A stretch of DNA of 23,857 nt from Deltaproteobacteria bacterium RIFCSPLOWO2_02_56_12. GTDB taxonomy: Bacteria; Desulfobacterota; Binatia; UBA9968. The DNA lies in the NCBI GenBank assembly GCA_001799045.1, contig MGRY01000188.1:1-23857 (forward strand), read 5' to 3'. Within the stretch, counting starts at the first letter, position 1. Every line of letters begins with the position of its first letter. The translations under genes and the position numbers were made by a program. The notes under the pieces were generated by a model. The model worked only from the letters and a program-made list of their open reading frames with translations. It was not told where the DNA came from and did not search any database. Positions 1 to 7,163 of the stretch are shown in pieces.

Positions 1-64
1 CGCCACTATCACAGGCTGATGAGAGGAGAGCGACAAGGAGGAAAATCCAGAGGAGCCGAGCCAT
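1..64 (-). CDS. Start of a predicted lipoprotein (partial, runs off the left edge)
   Basis: The minus strand opens with ATG 12 bases after the ABC ATPase stop codon. Its 21 visible codons read MARLLWIFLLVALLSSACDSG. This is a classic lipoprotein signal peptide: a short N-terminus with Arg3, a hydrophobic core and a relaxed lipobox S-S-A-C with Cys18 as the lipidated residue. It is the last visible gene of the minus-strand transport/PrpD operon, so it may be a membrane-anchored partner of the transporter, but this is inference from position only. No strong Shine-Dalgarno lies at the usual distance, so translation may be coupled to the preceding gene. The rest of the protein is outside the window and no family can be assigned. 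Confidence 0.6.
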   Translation of the reverse strand, partial: MARLLWIFLLVALLSSACDSG

Positions 65-76
65 AAGAAGAGAAAA

Positions 77-1168
77 TCACCCTTGCCCCATAACGACGCA
101 GTGATCCGGATGCGCCAGAGCGAAGACCTTTTGTCCCAGCTCGTAGCGCCGAGAGGAAGGAGCGATGACGCGCAGCGTTAGACGATCGACGGGGAGCTCG
201 ACTACGTAGTCGAAGGTATCTCCGAAGTAGATGCGCCGCCGGATGACGCCGGAAAACAGATTGTATCCCTTTTGCTGCCATTCCTGGGCCTCCGAAGCGC
301 TGCCGACGAGAGAGATATTATGGGGCCGGAGACAGAGAGAGATTTCTGCTTCTTGTGGATAGCTCTCCTGCGCGGCAGCCTGCACGACAAGGCCCTCCCC
401 CAGAACCAACTTCCCGCTATGATCCAACCGCCCTCTCAGAATATTGGTCCGCCCAATAAACTCGGCCACAAAACTGGTCCTGGGCCGCTCGAAGATCTCC
501 TCCGGGGTGCCGACCTGAATCACCCTCCCCTGGTGCATGACCGCAATCCGGTCCGAGGTCACCATCGCCTCGGCTTGATCGTGGGTGACATAAACAGTGG
601 TGATGCGGAATTCCTCGTGCAGGCGCCGGATCTCAAAGCGCATCTCCTCCCGCAGGTTGGCGTCCAGATTGCTAAGCGGTTCGTCGAGCAGCAGGATCTG
701 GGGCTCGACCACCAGGGCGCGCGCCAACGCAACCCTTTGCTGCTGGCCGCCTGACAGCTCTGCGGGATACCGCCCCCTCAACGTCTCCAGATGAACCAAC
801 TGCAGCAGCCTCTCCACCTTCTTCTCGCTTTCATTGCTGGAGAGTTTCTTGAATTTCAGCCCATAGGCGACATTCTGAAATACCGTCATATGGGGCCACA
901 CCGCATAGCTCTGAAAGATCATCGACATGTTGCGCCGCTCCGGCGGGACCAAAAGCGATGGAGACGAGATCACCTGTTGATTGACCCGGATCTCGCCGTG
1001 CTCCGGCTGCAAGAAGCCGGCAATCAGCCTGAGCGTGGTGGTCTTACCACAACCCGAAGGACCCAGCAGGGAGACAAATTCCCCATCTCCGATCTCGAGG
1101 TCGAGATCTTTTACGGCGGCCGTCTCGGCGAATTTCTTGGTCAAACCCTTGAGCGAAACTATAGCCAT
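77..1168 (-). CDS. ABC transporter ATP-binding protein, PotA/FbpC type
   Basis: This 363-residue ATPase would power the neighbouring two-domain permease from the cytoplasmic side. Visible motifs are Walker A GPSGCGKT (residues 36-43), the Q-loop in IFQSYAVWPHMTV (from about 84), the signature LSGGQQQR (138-145), Walker B LLLDEP (159-164) and the switch histidine H196 in VTHDQAEA. The C-terminal third (about 235-360) matches the size and position of the TOBE domain found in the spermidine/iron/maltose (CUT1/FbpC/PotA) subgroup. ATG has a good ribosome site (GAGGGA about 7 bases upstream), and only 3 bases separate it from the permease stop codon, so the two are co-transcribed. The ATPase sequence does not reveal the substrate: the ferric-iron label common in this family is weak here because the locus carries PrpD genes and no iron genes. 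Confidence 0.93.
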   Translation of the reverse strand: MAIVSLKGLTKKFAETAAVKDLDLEIGDGEFVSLLGPSGCGKTTTLRLIAGFLQPEHGEIRVNQQVISSPSLLVPPERRNMSMIFQSYAVWPHMTVFQNVAYGLKFKKLSSNESEKKVERLLQLVHLETLRGRYPAELSGGQQQRVALARALVVEPQILLLDEPLSNLDANLREEMRFEIRRLHEEFRITTVYVTHDQAEAMVTSDRIAVMHQGRVIQVGTPEEIFERPRTSFVAEFIGRTNILRGRLDHSGKLVLGEGLVVQAAAQESYPQEAEISLCLRPHNISLVGSASEAQEWQQKGYNLFSGVIRRRIYFGDTFDYVVELPVDRLTLRVIAPSSRRYELGQKVFALAHPDHCVVMGQG

Positions 1169-1171
1169 GAC

Positions 1172-2899
1172 CTATTCCCTCGTAGCCAGGATCTCTCCCC
1201 TCGCCGCCCACTGAACAGCAAGAATGACTAGAAACGAGACCAGCAACAACAGAATCCCCAACACGGCGATCACCCCGATCTGCCCCTCCTCTTTGAGGTC
1301 AAAGATCACCACCGAAACGACCTTCGACTTGGGCGTAAAGAGCAGGATCGACGCGCTGAGTTCCCGGATCACCCCGATGAAGATAAAACACCAGGTCGCG
1401 ATCAGGCCGGCCCGGGCAAGCGGGGCTGTCACGTCTCTCAAAACCCCCAATCGATTGGCCCCGAGAATGCGACCCGCATCCTCAAGCTCCGGATGGATGC
1501 TCTTAAACGTTGTCTCCGCCTGAGAAAAACCGATGGGCATCTCCTTGGTGAGATAGGCGATAAAAAGAATCCAGATCGTCCCGTAGAGGACAAAGGGCGG
1601 CCGGGCGTAGGCGAGGAACAGGCCGACGGCCAGGACGATCCCCGGCACTACTAACGGCGCCAGGGCAAAAAAAGTCAGATAGCGCGCGCCCCATAAAAGC
1701 TGGCGATTGGTAATATAGGCGATCAACGCAGCGACCACGGTCCCTACCGTGGCGGTGAGGATTCCGAGCTTGAAGGTATTGAGAATCGCGGCTTGGGTAT
1801 CGCCATACTGGAAGAAGGCAAACTTGAAATTCTCCAGCGTGAAGTTATCCCACGTGAGAGGCTGAGCCCAAGCCTTTGCCAGGGCCGCTTTCAATAGAAT
1901 CCAATAGGGAAGAAAAACGGAAAGGGCGATGATTCCCAAGACCAGGGCAAAAACCGGCAGCCGAAAGATCCCCAACTGGACCAGCCGCCTCTGCCCCCCT
2001 TTTCCGCCGACAGTGCTGTAGCCGCGCCGACCCAGGATCTTTTTCTGCAGCGCGATCAGCAGCATGGTCGCCACGAGCAGCGGGACCGAAAAGGCCGCAG
2101 CCAAATCCAGCCTTGGCGGGTATTGGAAAAGCGCCCAGATCTGGGTCGTGATCGTGTGCAGGCCGGCCGGGAGGCCCAGGATCGCGGGCGCGCCAAAAAG
2201 GGAGAGCGAGTGGAGAAAGGCGAGAATAAAACCTCCCACCAGTGCCGGGGCTGTCAGGGGCAGGGTCACGGTTAAGGCGACTCTTAACTTGCTCGCCCCC
2301 AAAATGTTCGCCGCGTCCTCCAGATCTGACGAGATCAACTCGCAGACATTGGCGATCATGGAAAAAACATAAGGGAAGCTGTAGAGGGCCATGACAAAGA
2401 TCAGCCCCTCCATGGTAAATATATTGAAAAGGGCCTCTTCCGAGCCCGTAAGGGAGCGGTAGAGTTTGTTGAGCAGACCCGCGTTAGGTCCTGCCAGAAG
2501 CGTCCAGGCAAAGGCGCCGAGGAATGGCGGAGTCACAAAAGAGGCCATCACCAGGGCGCGTACCATTTTTTTGCACGGGAGATCGGTTCGGGTCACCAGC
2601 CAGCCCAAAAGCGAGCCGATCAGAACCGCGATGACGCCGACCCAGAAAGAGATGATCAGAGTGTTCCAGATCGCTTTGAGAAAGGCGCTTTCGGTGAATA
2701 CCTGAGAATAGCCCGTGAGGGTGAAACCCTCTTCGCCCTTGAGGCTGGCGACAAAAATCCAGCCCAAGGGGAGAACCATCAGGAAAACCAGGAATAGAGC
2801 GGCCCCGACCCAAACAGGCAGCGTTGGGTCCAGCGCTTTAAAGCCGCGCCAAGAGCCCGCTCGCAATCGCCCTACCGCTTCCACACCGGAAAACCGCAT
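1172..2899 (-). CDS. ABC transporter permease with two fused membrane domains (FbpB/ThiP type)
   Basis: A 575-residue inner-membrane protein with about twelve hydrophobic segments, made of two BPD_transp_1 permease domains in one chain, as in FbpB, AfuB and ThiP. Each half carries an EAA loop that docks on the ATPase: DLEDAANILGAS at about 192-203 and ELEDAGRILGAN at about 471-482. Both contain the typical E-D-A-x-x-x-G core. Because both half-permeases are in one polypeptide, the complex would be one permease with two ATPase copies. It follows the binding-protein gene by 15 bases and precedes the ATPase gene by 3. The start ATG has only a weak upstream AGGC, consistent with coupled translation. 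Substrate unknown; COG1178-type ferric permease is the database label this would normally get. Confidence 0.92.
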   Translation of the reverse strand: MRFSGVEAVGRLRAGSWRGFKALDPTLPVWVGAALFLVFLMVLPLGWIFVASLKGEEGFTLTGYSQVFTESAFLKAIWNTLIISFWVGVIAVLIGSLLGWLVTRTDLPCKKMVRALVMASFVTPPFLGAFAWTLLAGPNAGLLNKLYRSLTGSEEALFNIFTMEGLIFVMALYSFPYVFSMIANVCELISSDLEDAANILGASKLRVALTVTLPLTAPALVGGFILAFLHSLSLFGAPAILGLPAGLHTITTQIWALFQYPPRLDLAAAFSVPLLVATMLLIALQKKILGRRGYSTVGGKGGQRRLVQLGIFRLPVFALVLGIIALSVFLPYWILLKAALAKAWAQPLTWDNFTLENFKFAFFQYGDTQAAILNTFKLGILTATVGTVVAALIAYITNRQLLWGARYLTFFALAPLVVPGIVLAVGLFLAYARPPFVLYGTIWILFIAYLTKEMPIGFSQAETTFKSIHPELEDAGRILGANRLGVLRDVTAPLARAGLIATWCFIFIGVIRELSASILLFTPKSKVVSVVIFDLKEEGQIGVIAVLGILLLLVSFLVILAVQWAARGEILATRE

Positions 2900-2914
2900 G
2901 AGCCTGAATCGGCT

Positions 2915-3934
2915 TTAGGCGCCGAAGAACTCGACGAACTTTTTCTTTATCTCCGCGTTTTTCTTTTCTAACTCCGCTGGATCCGCGGCTAAAAGCTTAA
3001 GATCCTTAAGCTGGGGCTTATCCTTGGGATACGTCACCCCGGGGTGCCCTGTGTACAGCCCTTCTTTATCCGCCAACATTTGCTGCGCCTCTTTGGTGAA
3101 AATAAAATCGGTAAACAGCTTGGAGGCATTCGGGTGCGGCGCATCCTTGGCTATCGCTGTTGGCGAAACAACAAGCGGGACCCCCTCCTTAGGATAGATG
3201 ATCTTTATAGGATTCCCCTGCTTCATAGTCTTATAATAAAAATACTCGGCGCCATTGGCCCCAACGGCTCGTTCCCCGGACGCAACAACGCCGGCCGGAT
3301 CGTTCGCTGACTGGACCACGTGCAGCTTGTTGTTAGCCAATTCCTTAAAGTAGTCCCAACCGTACAGATTCACCAGCGCCAGCACATGGGTCATAATAAT
3401 GCCGCTATATCCGGGATGTGCCGTCACCATCTTCCCTCTCCACTTCGGATCCAAGAGCTCTTTCCAGCTCTTCGGCGCCTCCTTTTCAGAAACGATCTTG
3501 GGATTGTGGGCAATGACGGAGAGGGTGGCCCGCATGCCGTAGTAAAACCCCTCCTTGTCCTTGAACCCTTCGGGAAAGCCTTCCACCCCCTTAGGGATAT
3601 ATTTCATCAGCAACCCCTTATCTTTTAGGAGAACAAAATGGCCGCCGTCAGAGGTGTGGCTGACATCGACATTCTTGATTCCTGCTGACGCCTCCTGCAT
3701 CACTCTCTGGAGCACCCTCTGCGACCCCGAACGGTGGACCTCAACCTCGATCCCCTTATATTTGTTCATAAAAAGATGCGCCAACGCAGTCGATGACGGG
3801 AGAGCCAGTGAGGTATACCAAGCAACCTTCCCCTCCCTTTTCGCCGCCTCGATCATTGCCGCATCCTGGGCAGAGGAGACGGCGCCCCACGAACACAATG
3901 AGATCACCAGGAGAAAACTGAAAAGCTTTTTCAT
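2915..3934 (-). CDS. Periplasmic extracellular solute-binding protein (COG1840/AfuA type)
   Basis: A 339-residue exported protein. The N-terminus (MKK, then the hydrophobic core LFSFLLVISLC and a likely cleavage after SSA at about residue 22) is a Sec signal peptide, so the mature protein is periplasmic and would deliver ligand to the fused permease downstream. The body matches the family 1/AfuA-like binding-protein pattern: EGKVAWYTSL near the mature N-terminus, PKSWKELLDPKWRGKM in the middle and a lysine-rich C-terminal helix. The ATG is preceded by a strong ribosome site (AGGAGG about 7 bases upstream). A 122-base gap separates it from the PrpD gene upstream. That gap may contain its own weak promoter, which would give the binding protein higher expression than the rest, as is common in ABC operons. 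Ligand: an anion, carboxylate or metal complex cannot be distinguished. Confidence 0.9.
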   Translation of the reverse strand: MKKLFSFLLVISLCSWGAVSSAQDAAMIEAAKREGKVAWYTSLALPSSTALAHLFMNKYKGIEVEVHRSGSQRVLQRVMQEASAGIKNVDVSHTSDGGHFVLLKDKGLLMKYIPKGVEGFPEGFKDKEGFYYGMRATLSVIAHNPKIVSEKEAPKSWKELLDPKWRGKMVTAHPGYSGIIMTHVLALVNLYGWDYFKELANNKLHVVQSANDPAGVVASGERAVGANGAEYFYYKTMKQGNPIKIIYPKEGVPLVVSPTAIAKDAPHPNASKLFTDFIFTKEAQQMLADKEGLYTGHPGVTYPKDKPQLKDLKLLAADPAELEKKNAEIKKKFVEFFGA

Positions 3935-3961
3935 GATCCTTCCTCCTATTCTTGAATTTTT

Positions 3962-3992
3962 AGTCTAACGCACTTTCCCGACTCCGCGTCAA
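3962..3992 (-). promoter_or_regulatory. Possible weak promoter for the binding-protein gene
   Basis: Read on the minus strand, TTGACG (3987-3992) is followed by a 19-base spacer and TAGACT (3962-3967). The spacer is long and the -10 matches only four of six consensus bases, so this is tentative. It lies in the 122-base gap between the PrpD-like gene and the solute-binding protein gene. Confidence 0.25.
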
Positions 3993-4056
3993 GCTCTGTC
4001 GTTACACGCCGGAAGGCTTGTTGCCCTCGAATGTCAACTTACTTAACACGTTGGTA

Positions 4057-5430
4057 TTAGTTTGGCGCGAGAAGGCTTGCCAGCCCCTCGACCGACGGCA
4101 GCTCTTCCAAACTGCGCAATACAGCGATCAGCCGCTCCACATTTTCCCGCGGCAAAGCCAGCGCCGCGTTAGCGCGAAATTTTTCTTCAATCTCCGTAGG
4201 GGCAAGCGGAGATTCAAGCCCGCCTCTCGGGTAAGCCTGGTTCTCCTCCAGGACTGTCCCGTTCCTCAGCTTGACCCTGACATGGCCTGAGAAATGGCGC
4301 GGATAGTCGATTGTCGGGTCGAGTTCATAGCGAACTTTCGCCGCCAGCGCGAGCACCTCGGGATCGCCAATCGCTTTATCTGAAAATTCCTCGAGACCTG
4401 CCCTGCCCCGGGCGAGCATCACCGCGATGCTATAGGGCAGGCTGAACTTCGCGCCGTAAGAGCTGGAAGGTCTTTGCTTCTCTTTCAAAGGTTCCCAGAG
4501 CCGGTCGACCGGCCCCTTAGCGGTGCGGCAGGCGATCTCTTCGACCTCCTCCGGCCGTATAGCATACTTCTGTCTTAACCTCAGAGCGCAATCCATATAG
4601 GGATGAGAGATCGAGCCGCAAGGATAGGATTTAAAGACGATGCGGGGAATCTCCCAGCTTTTACCTAACTCGCCCAGCCGCTCGAAGCGATATTCATTGT
4701 CCCCGCCAAAGGCTCGATAAAAACCGTGACGCCCTTCAAAAACCGAGGCCGGGCCGCGAAATCCTCGCTGCGCAAGGAGCGCTGCGATCACGCCGCCATG
4801 AGCGGACCAGCCGGGATGGAGTCTCTTAGTCCACGTGCCGTCCGCCAGATACTCGATGATGCCCGAGCTCTGACTGCCGCAAATACCAAAGGCGTTCACC
4901 CACTGCGACAACTCCAGGCCGTACAGTTTGCCTGCCGCCGAGGCGGCGCCGAAAGTAGCGCAAAGAGCAGTTGGGTGGAATCCGCGGGCATGAAACCTGC
5001 CCGGAGCCGCCAAACCCACCTTGCACATCACCTCAATCCCCGCCACCGCCGCCTCCAGCACCTTTCTCCCGCTGGCCCCGACCGCCTCGCCCACAGCCAG
5101 AGCCGTAATCGCCCCACAACAGCCTGTGTGGACGATGGCTTCCTCCAAGGTATCATCGTAGTCCAGGCCGTGAGCCAACGTCCCGTTGGCCAAGACGGCA
5201 TTGGCCGCAGCGACCTTGTGCGAAGTTCCAATCAACCGGCTCTCGCCTGCTCCCCCAAGGGCACGCGCCACATCGAGGACCATATGGCCGAAATCCATCG
5301 TGGAGGAGGCCAGCGCAATGCCAAGCGTATCGAGAAAGATGCTTTTCGCCTTAGCCCTCACCTCTGGAGGAACGTCCTCAAGGCTGAGCCCGTGGACAAA
5401 CGACCCTACCCTTTTTGAATACCCGTCCAC
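4057..5430 (-). CDS. MmgE/PrpD family protein (first of two paralogues)
   Basis: A 457-residue cytoplasmic protein of the MmgE/PrpD family, whose known members include 2-methylcitrate dehydratase and cis-aconitate decarboxylase; other members act on diverse carboxylic acids. Family signs are the GLDYDDT motif at about residue 88, the glycine/alanine-rich segment around 105-150, FHPTALCATFGAASAAGKL, and KSYPCGSISHPYMD around residue 265. Length is normal for the family. The start is GTG, six bases after a GGAG ribosome site that lies inside the end of the upstream paralogue; the two frames overlap by 25 bases, so translation is probably coupled. No prpB or prpC is visible, so a 2-methylcitrate cycle role is not supported. 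Linkage to an ABC importer suggests degradation of an imported carboxylated compound (inference). Confidence 0.9.
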   Translation of the reverse strand: MDGYSKRVGSFVHGLSLEDVPPEVRAKAKSIFLDTLGIALASSTMDFGHMVLDVARALGGAGESRLIGTSHKVAAANAVLANGTLAHGLDYDDTLEEAIVHTGCCGAITALAVGEAVGASGRKVLEAAVAGIEVMCKVGLAAPGRFHARGFHPTALCATFGAASAAGKLYGLELSQWVNAFGICGSQSSGIIEYLADGTWTKRLHPGWSAHGGVIAALLAQRGFRGPASVFEGRHGFYRAFGGDNEYRFERLGELGKSWEIPRIVFKSYPCGSISHPYMDCALRLRQKYAIRPEEVEEIACRTAKGPVDRLWEPLKEKQRPSSSYGAKFSLPYSIAVMLARGRAGLEEFSDKAIGDPEVLALAAKVRYELDPTIDYPRHFSGHVRVKLRNGTVLEENQAYPRGGLESPLAPTEIEEKFRANAALALPRENVERLIAVLRSLEELPSVEGLASLLAPN

Positions 5431-6863
5431 TTCTTACTCCGGGACCTGATTGCCTTTTTTTTGACTTTCAGGCCCACAGTGCTACGTCCGGCAACAGCCC
5501 TGATGAGGGGCAGGATGCTTCGCTGCCTGTCCAGATTCGCGACCAGCTCGATCGCATCTTCCATACTCTCATGGGAGAGGACCAGACCGGCGCAGTCACG
5601 AAATTTTTCTCCCAGCTCCCCCCAGTTCATCGGTTTGAGCGGGTGGCCCCTGGCCACGTCCGCCCTGCCCTCGACAGTTTTTCCTCCCTTGAGCTTGATC
5701 CGGATACGGGAGCGCACCTGATCATAACCGAGGGCCTCGAGCTCCTGATCTACGTAAAGCGTTACCCGCTTCATGAGCTCCACGACTTTGGGATCCCGCA
5801 CTTTTCTATCCGTAAACTGGGCGATTCCCGCCTTGCGTTCCAAAACTCCTACCGCCATGCAGAACGGGATGCTGAATTTACCCTCCAGCGCGGTCTTGGG
5901 CATTGGATAGATCAGGGCGTTCGGGACGTTCGAGTTGGTCCCGACCTCGATGGATTCGATATCGCCGCCGTGAAGGTCATGCATCTTAACCAAATCCAGA
6001 ATAAGATCCTGGGCGGGATGGGAGAGAGAGCCGGACGGATAAGGCTTGATAGAGATCCCCGGTTCCTGCATGAAGTAAGGATGGCCCAGGCAGCCGACGA
6101 TTTTGGTCTCGTCGTAGCCACCGGCCATGGCATTGAAAAAGCCTCTCTTGGCTTCCAGGATATTTACAGCGGAGGTGAATCCCTTCTCGGCTAATTGTGC
6201 AGCGGTCACGCCATTCTCAGCCGCGCGCCCGGCGTGAAGGGGCTTGGTCATGGTCCCGAAGTTCTCCCTGAGCCCGGAAGCCATGCTGGCTGCAATGCCC
6301 AAAGTGCGCGCTAATGGTTCCTCTTTCAGGCCCAAAAGTTTACCCACTGCCATCGCCGCCCCGAGACCGCCGATGGTCGCCGTCGAGTGAAATCCCGATT
6401 GATAGTGGCGCGGGTTGATGGCATCGGCAATGCGACATTCCACCTCGACTCCCAAGATATAGGCAAGCAGAAAGTCCTGACCGGAAATCTGCTCTTTCTC
6501 CCCCACCGCCAGCACAGCAGAGAGGACAGGAACCGTAGGGTGAGTGAGCAGTCCGTAGACAGACTCCTTGGAGGTAGAGAGCTGGGTATCATCATAGTCC
6601 ATGGCATGGCCCGAGGCGCCGTTCGCCAGAGCCGCCTTTGCCGATGGCGCCGAGAAACCGGTGCCCACAACGGTGGCCTCCCCCCTGCCGCCGATCTGGC
6701 GGACATGGCCCTGGAGAATGCGGGAGCCTTTTTCCGTCGAGCCGGCCAGGGTGACACCCAAGCCGTCCAAAATAAAACCCTGGGCCAGGCGAATCACCTC
6801 TGGCTGGATATCCCGGTAACGGGTCCTGGATACAAAACCCACAACCTCTTGGGTGAGTCCCAT
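5406..6863 (-). CDS. MmgE/PrpD family protein (second paralogue, first gene of the operon)
   Basis: A 485-residue member of the same family as the next gene, with AMDYDDTQ at about residue 88, FHSTATIGGLGAAMAVGKLLG and KPYPSGSLSHPAQD in equivalent positions. The two proteins are clearly related but diverged throughout, so this is an old duplication or a heteromeric pair, not a recent copy. The ATG has a good AAGGAG site six bases upstream. The last 30 or so residues form an unusual basic tail (KVKKKAIRSRSKKW) that begins at a run of eight A and overlaps the next gene. Shifting to the -1 frame at that run ends the protein just before the next start codon (see findings), so the true C-terminus is uncertain. 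Substrate unknown. Confidence 0.9.
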   Translation of the reverse strand: MGLTQEVVGFVSRTRYRDIQPEVIRLAQGFILDGLGVTLAGSTEKGSRILQGHVRQIGGRGEATVVGTGFSAPSAKAALANGASGHAMDYDDTQLSTSKESVYGLLTHPTVPVLSAVLAVGEKEQISGQDFLLAYILGVEVECRIADAINPRHYQSGFHSTATIGGLGAAMAVGKLLGLKEEPLARTLGIAASMASGLRENFGTMTKPLHAGRAAENGVTAAQLAEKGFTSAVNILEAKRGFFNAMAGGYDETKIVGCLGHPYFMQEPGISIKPYPSGSLSHPAQDLILDLVKMHDLHGGDIESIEVGTNSNVPNALIYPMPKTALEGKFSIPFCMAVGVLERKAGIAQFTDRKVRDPKVVELMKRVTLYVDQELEALGYDQVRSRIRIKLKGGKTVEGRADVARGHPLKPMNWGELGEKFRDCAGLVLSHESMEDAIELVANLDRQRSILPLIRAVAGRSTVGLKVKKKAIRSRSKKWTGIQKG

Positions 6864-6887
6864 CGTCCTCTCCTTAACCGCTTCGTT

Positions 6888-6900
6888 TTGTTCGGAACAA
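6888..6900. promoter_or_regulatory. Perfect 13-base palindrome, candidate operator
   Basis: TTGTTC-G-GAACAA is a perfect inverted repeat centred on one base, 25 bases upstream of the first PrpD-like start codon and 36 bases from the -35 box of the opposite promoter. It is well placed to control the minus-strand operon, but I see no convincing minus-strand -35/-10 pair nearby and the cognate regulator is not in the window. Confidence 0.35.
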
Positions 6901-6935
6901 GAGCGATAACATTATTGACCTATTATTTCCACCCC

Positions 6936-6964
6936 TTGACACATTCCGAGGACTACGTTAATCT
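6936..6964 (+). promoter_or_regulatory. Sigma-70 promoter of the SAM-riboswitch operon
   Basis: A perfect -35 box TTGACA (6936-6941), a 17-base spacer and the -10 box TAATCT (6959-6964) place the transcription start near 6971, about 15 bases before the riboswitch P1 helix. This is the strongest promoter in the window. An inverted repeat, CTACGT-N13-ACGTAG (6953-6977), brackets the -10 box exactly. Confidence 0.8.
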
Positions 6965-6985
6965 TTTGCCTACGTAGCATCTGGA

Positions 6986-7110
6986 CACCTTATTCAGAGT
7001 GGTGGAGGGATTGGCCCTTCGAAGCCACAGCAACCGGTCCCGTCGATAAGATGGGGCGCTGGTGCTAATTCCCACTCCCAGCAATTAGCGGCTGGGGGAA
7101 AGATAAGGTG
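6986..7110 (+). ncRNA. SAM-I (S-box) riboswitch
   Basis: This is a complete SAM-I aptamer. The closing helix P1 pairs CACCTTAT (6986-6993) with ATAAGGTG (7103-7110). The conserved core is present: GGTGGAGGGATTGGCCC (7001-7017), GAAGCCACAGCAACC (7021-7035), GGTGCTAATTCC (7061-7072), and the P4 stem CCCAGC/GCTGGG (7077-7082 with 7091-7096) followed by GGAAAGATAAGG. SAM binding stabilises P1, which frees the terminator that follows, so high SAM turns the operon off. An alternative antiterminator is visible (see the terminator entry). It sits between the promoter at 6936 and the ThiF/MoeB-like gene, and ties the whole downstream gene set to methionine/SAM supply. Confidence 0.96.
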
Positions 7111-7115
7111 AGGGT

Positions 7116-7151
7116 AAACCTCTTCTTATCAATGAGAAGAGGTTTTTTTTT
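7116..7151 (+). terminator. Riboswitch expression platform: intrinsic terminator
   Basis: The stem AAACCTCTTCT (7116-7126) pairs perfectly with AGAAGAGGTTT (7135-7145) and runs into a T-tract. The competing antiterminator pairs GATAAGGTGAGG (7102-7113, including the 3' P1 strand) with CCTCTTCTTATC (7119-7130), with one mismatch, one G-T pair and a five-base loop. P1 and the antiterminator cannot form together. This is a transcriptional OFF switch 12 bases upstream of the first start codon. Confidence 0.94.
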
Positions 7152-7163
7152 GGCTTTTAACCG

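Noticed and set aside
4021..4056. TTGACA on the minus strand just after the PrpD stop codon
   Set aside because: No acceptable -10 hexamer lies 15-19 bases downstream on that strand.
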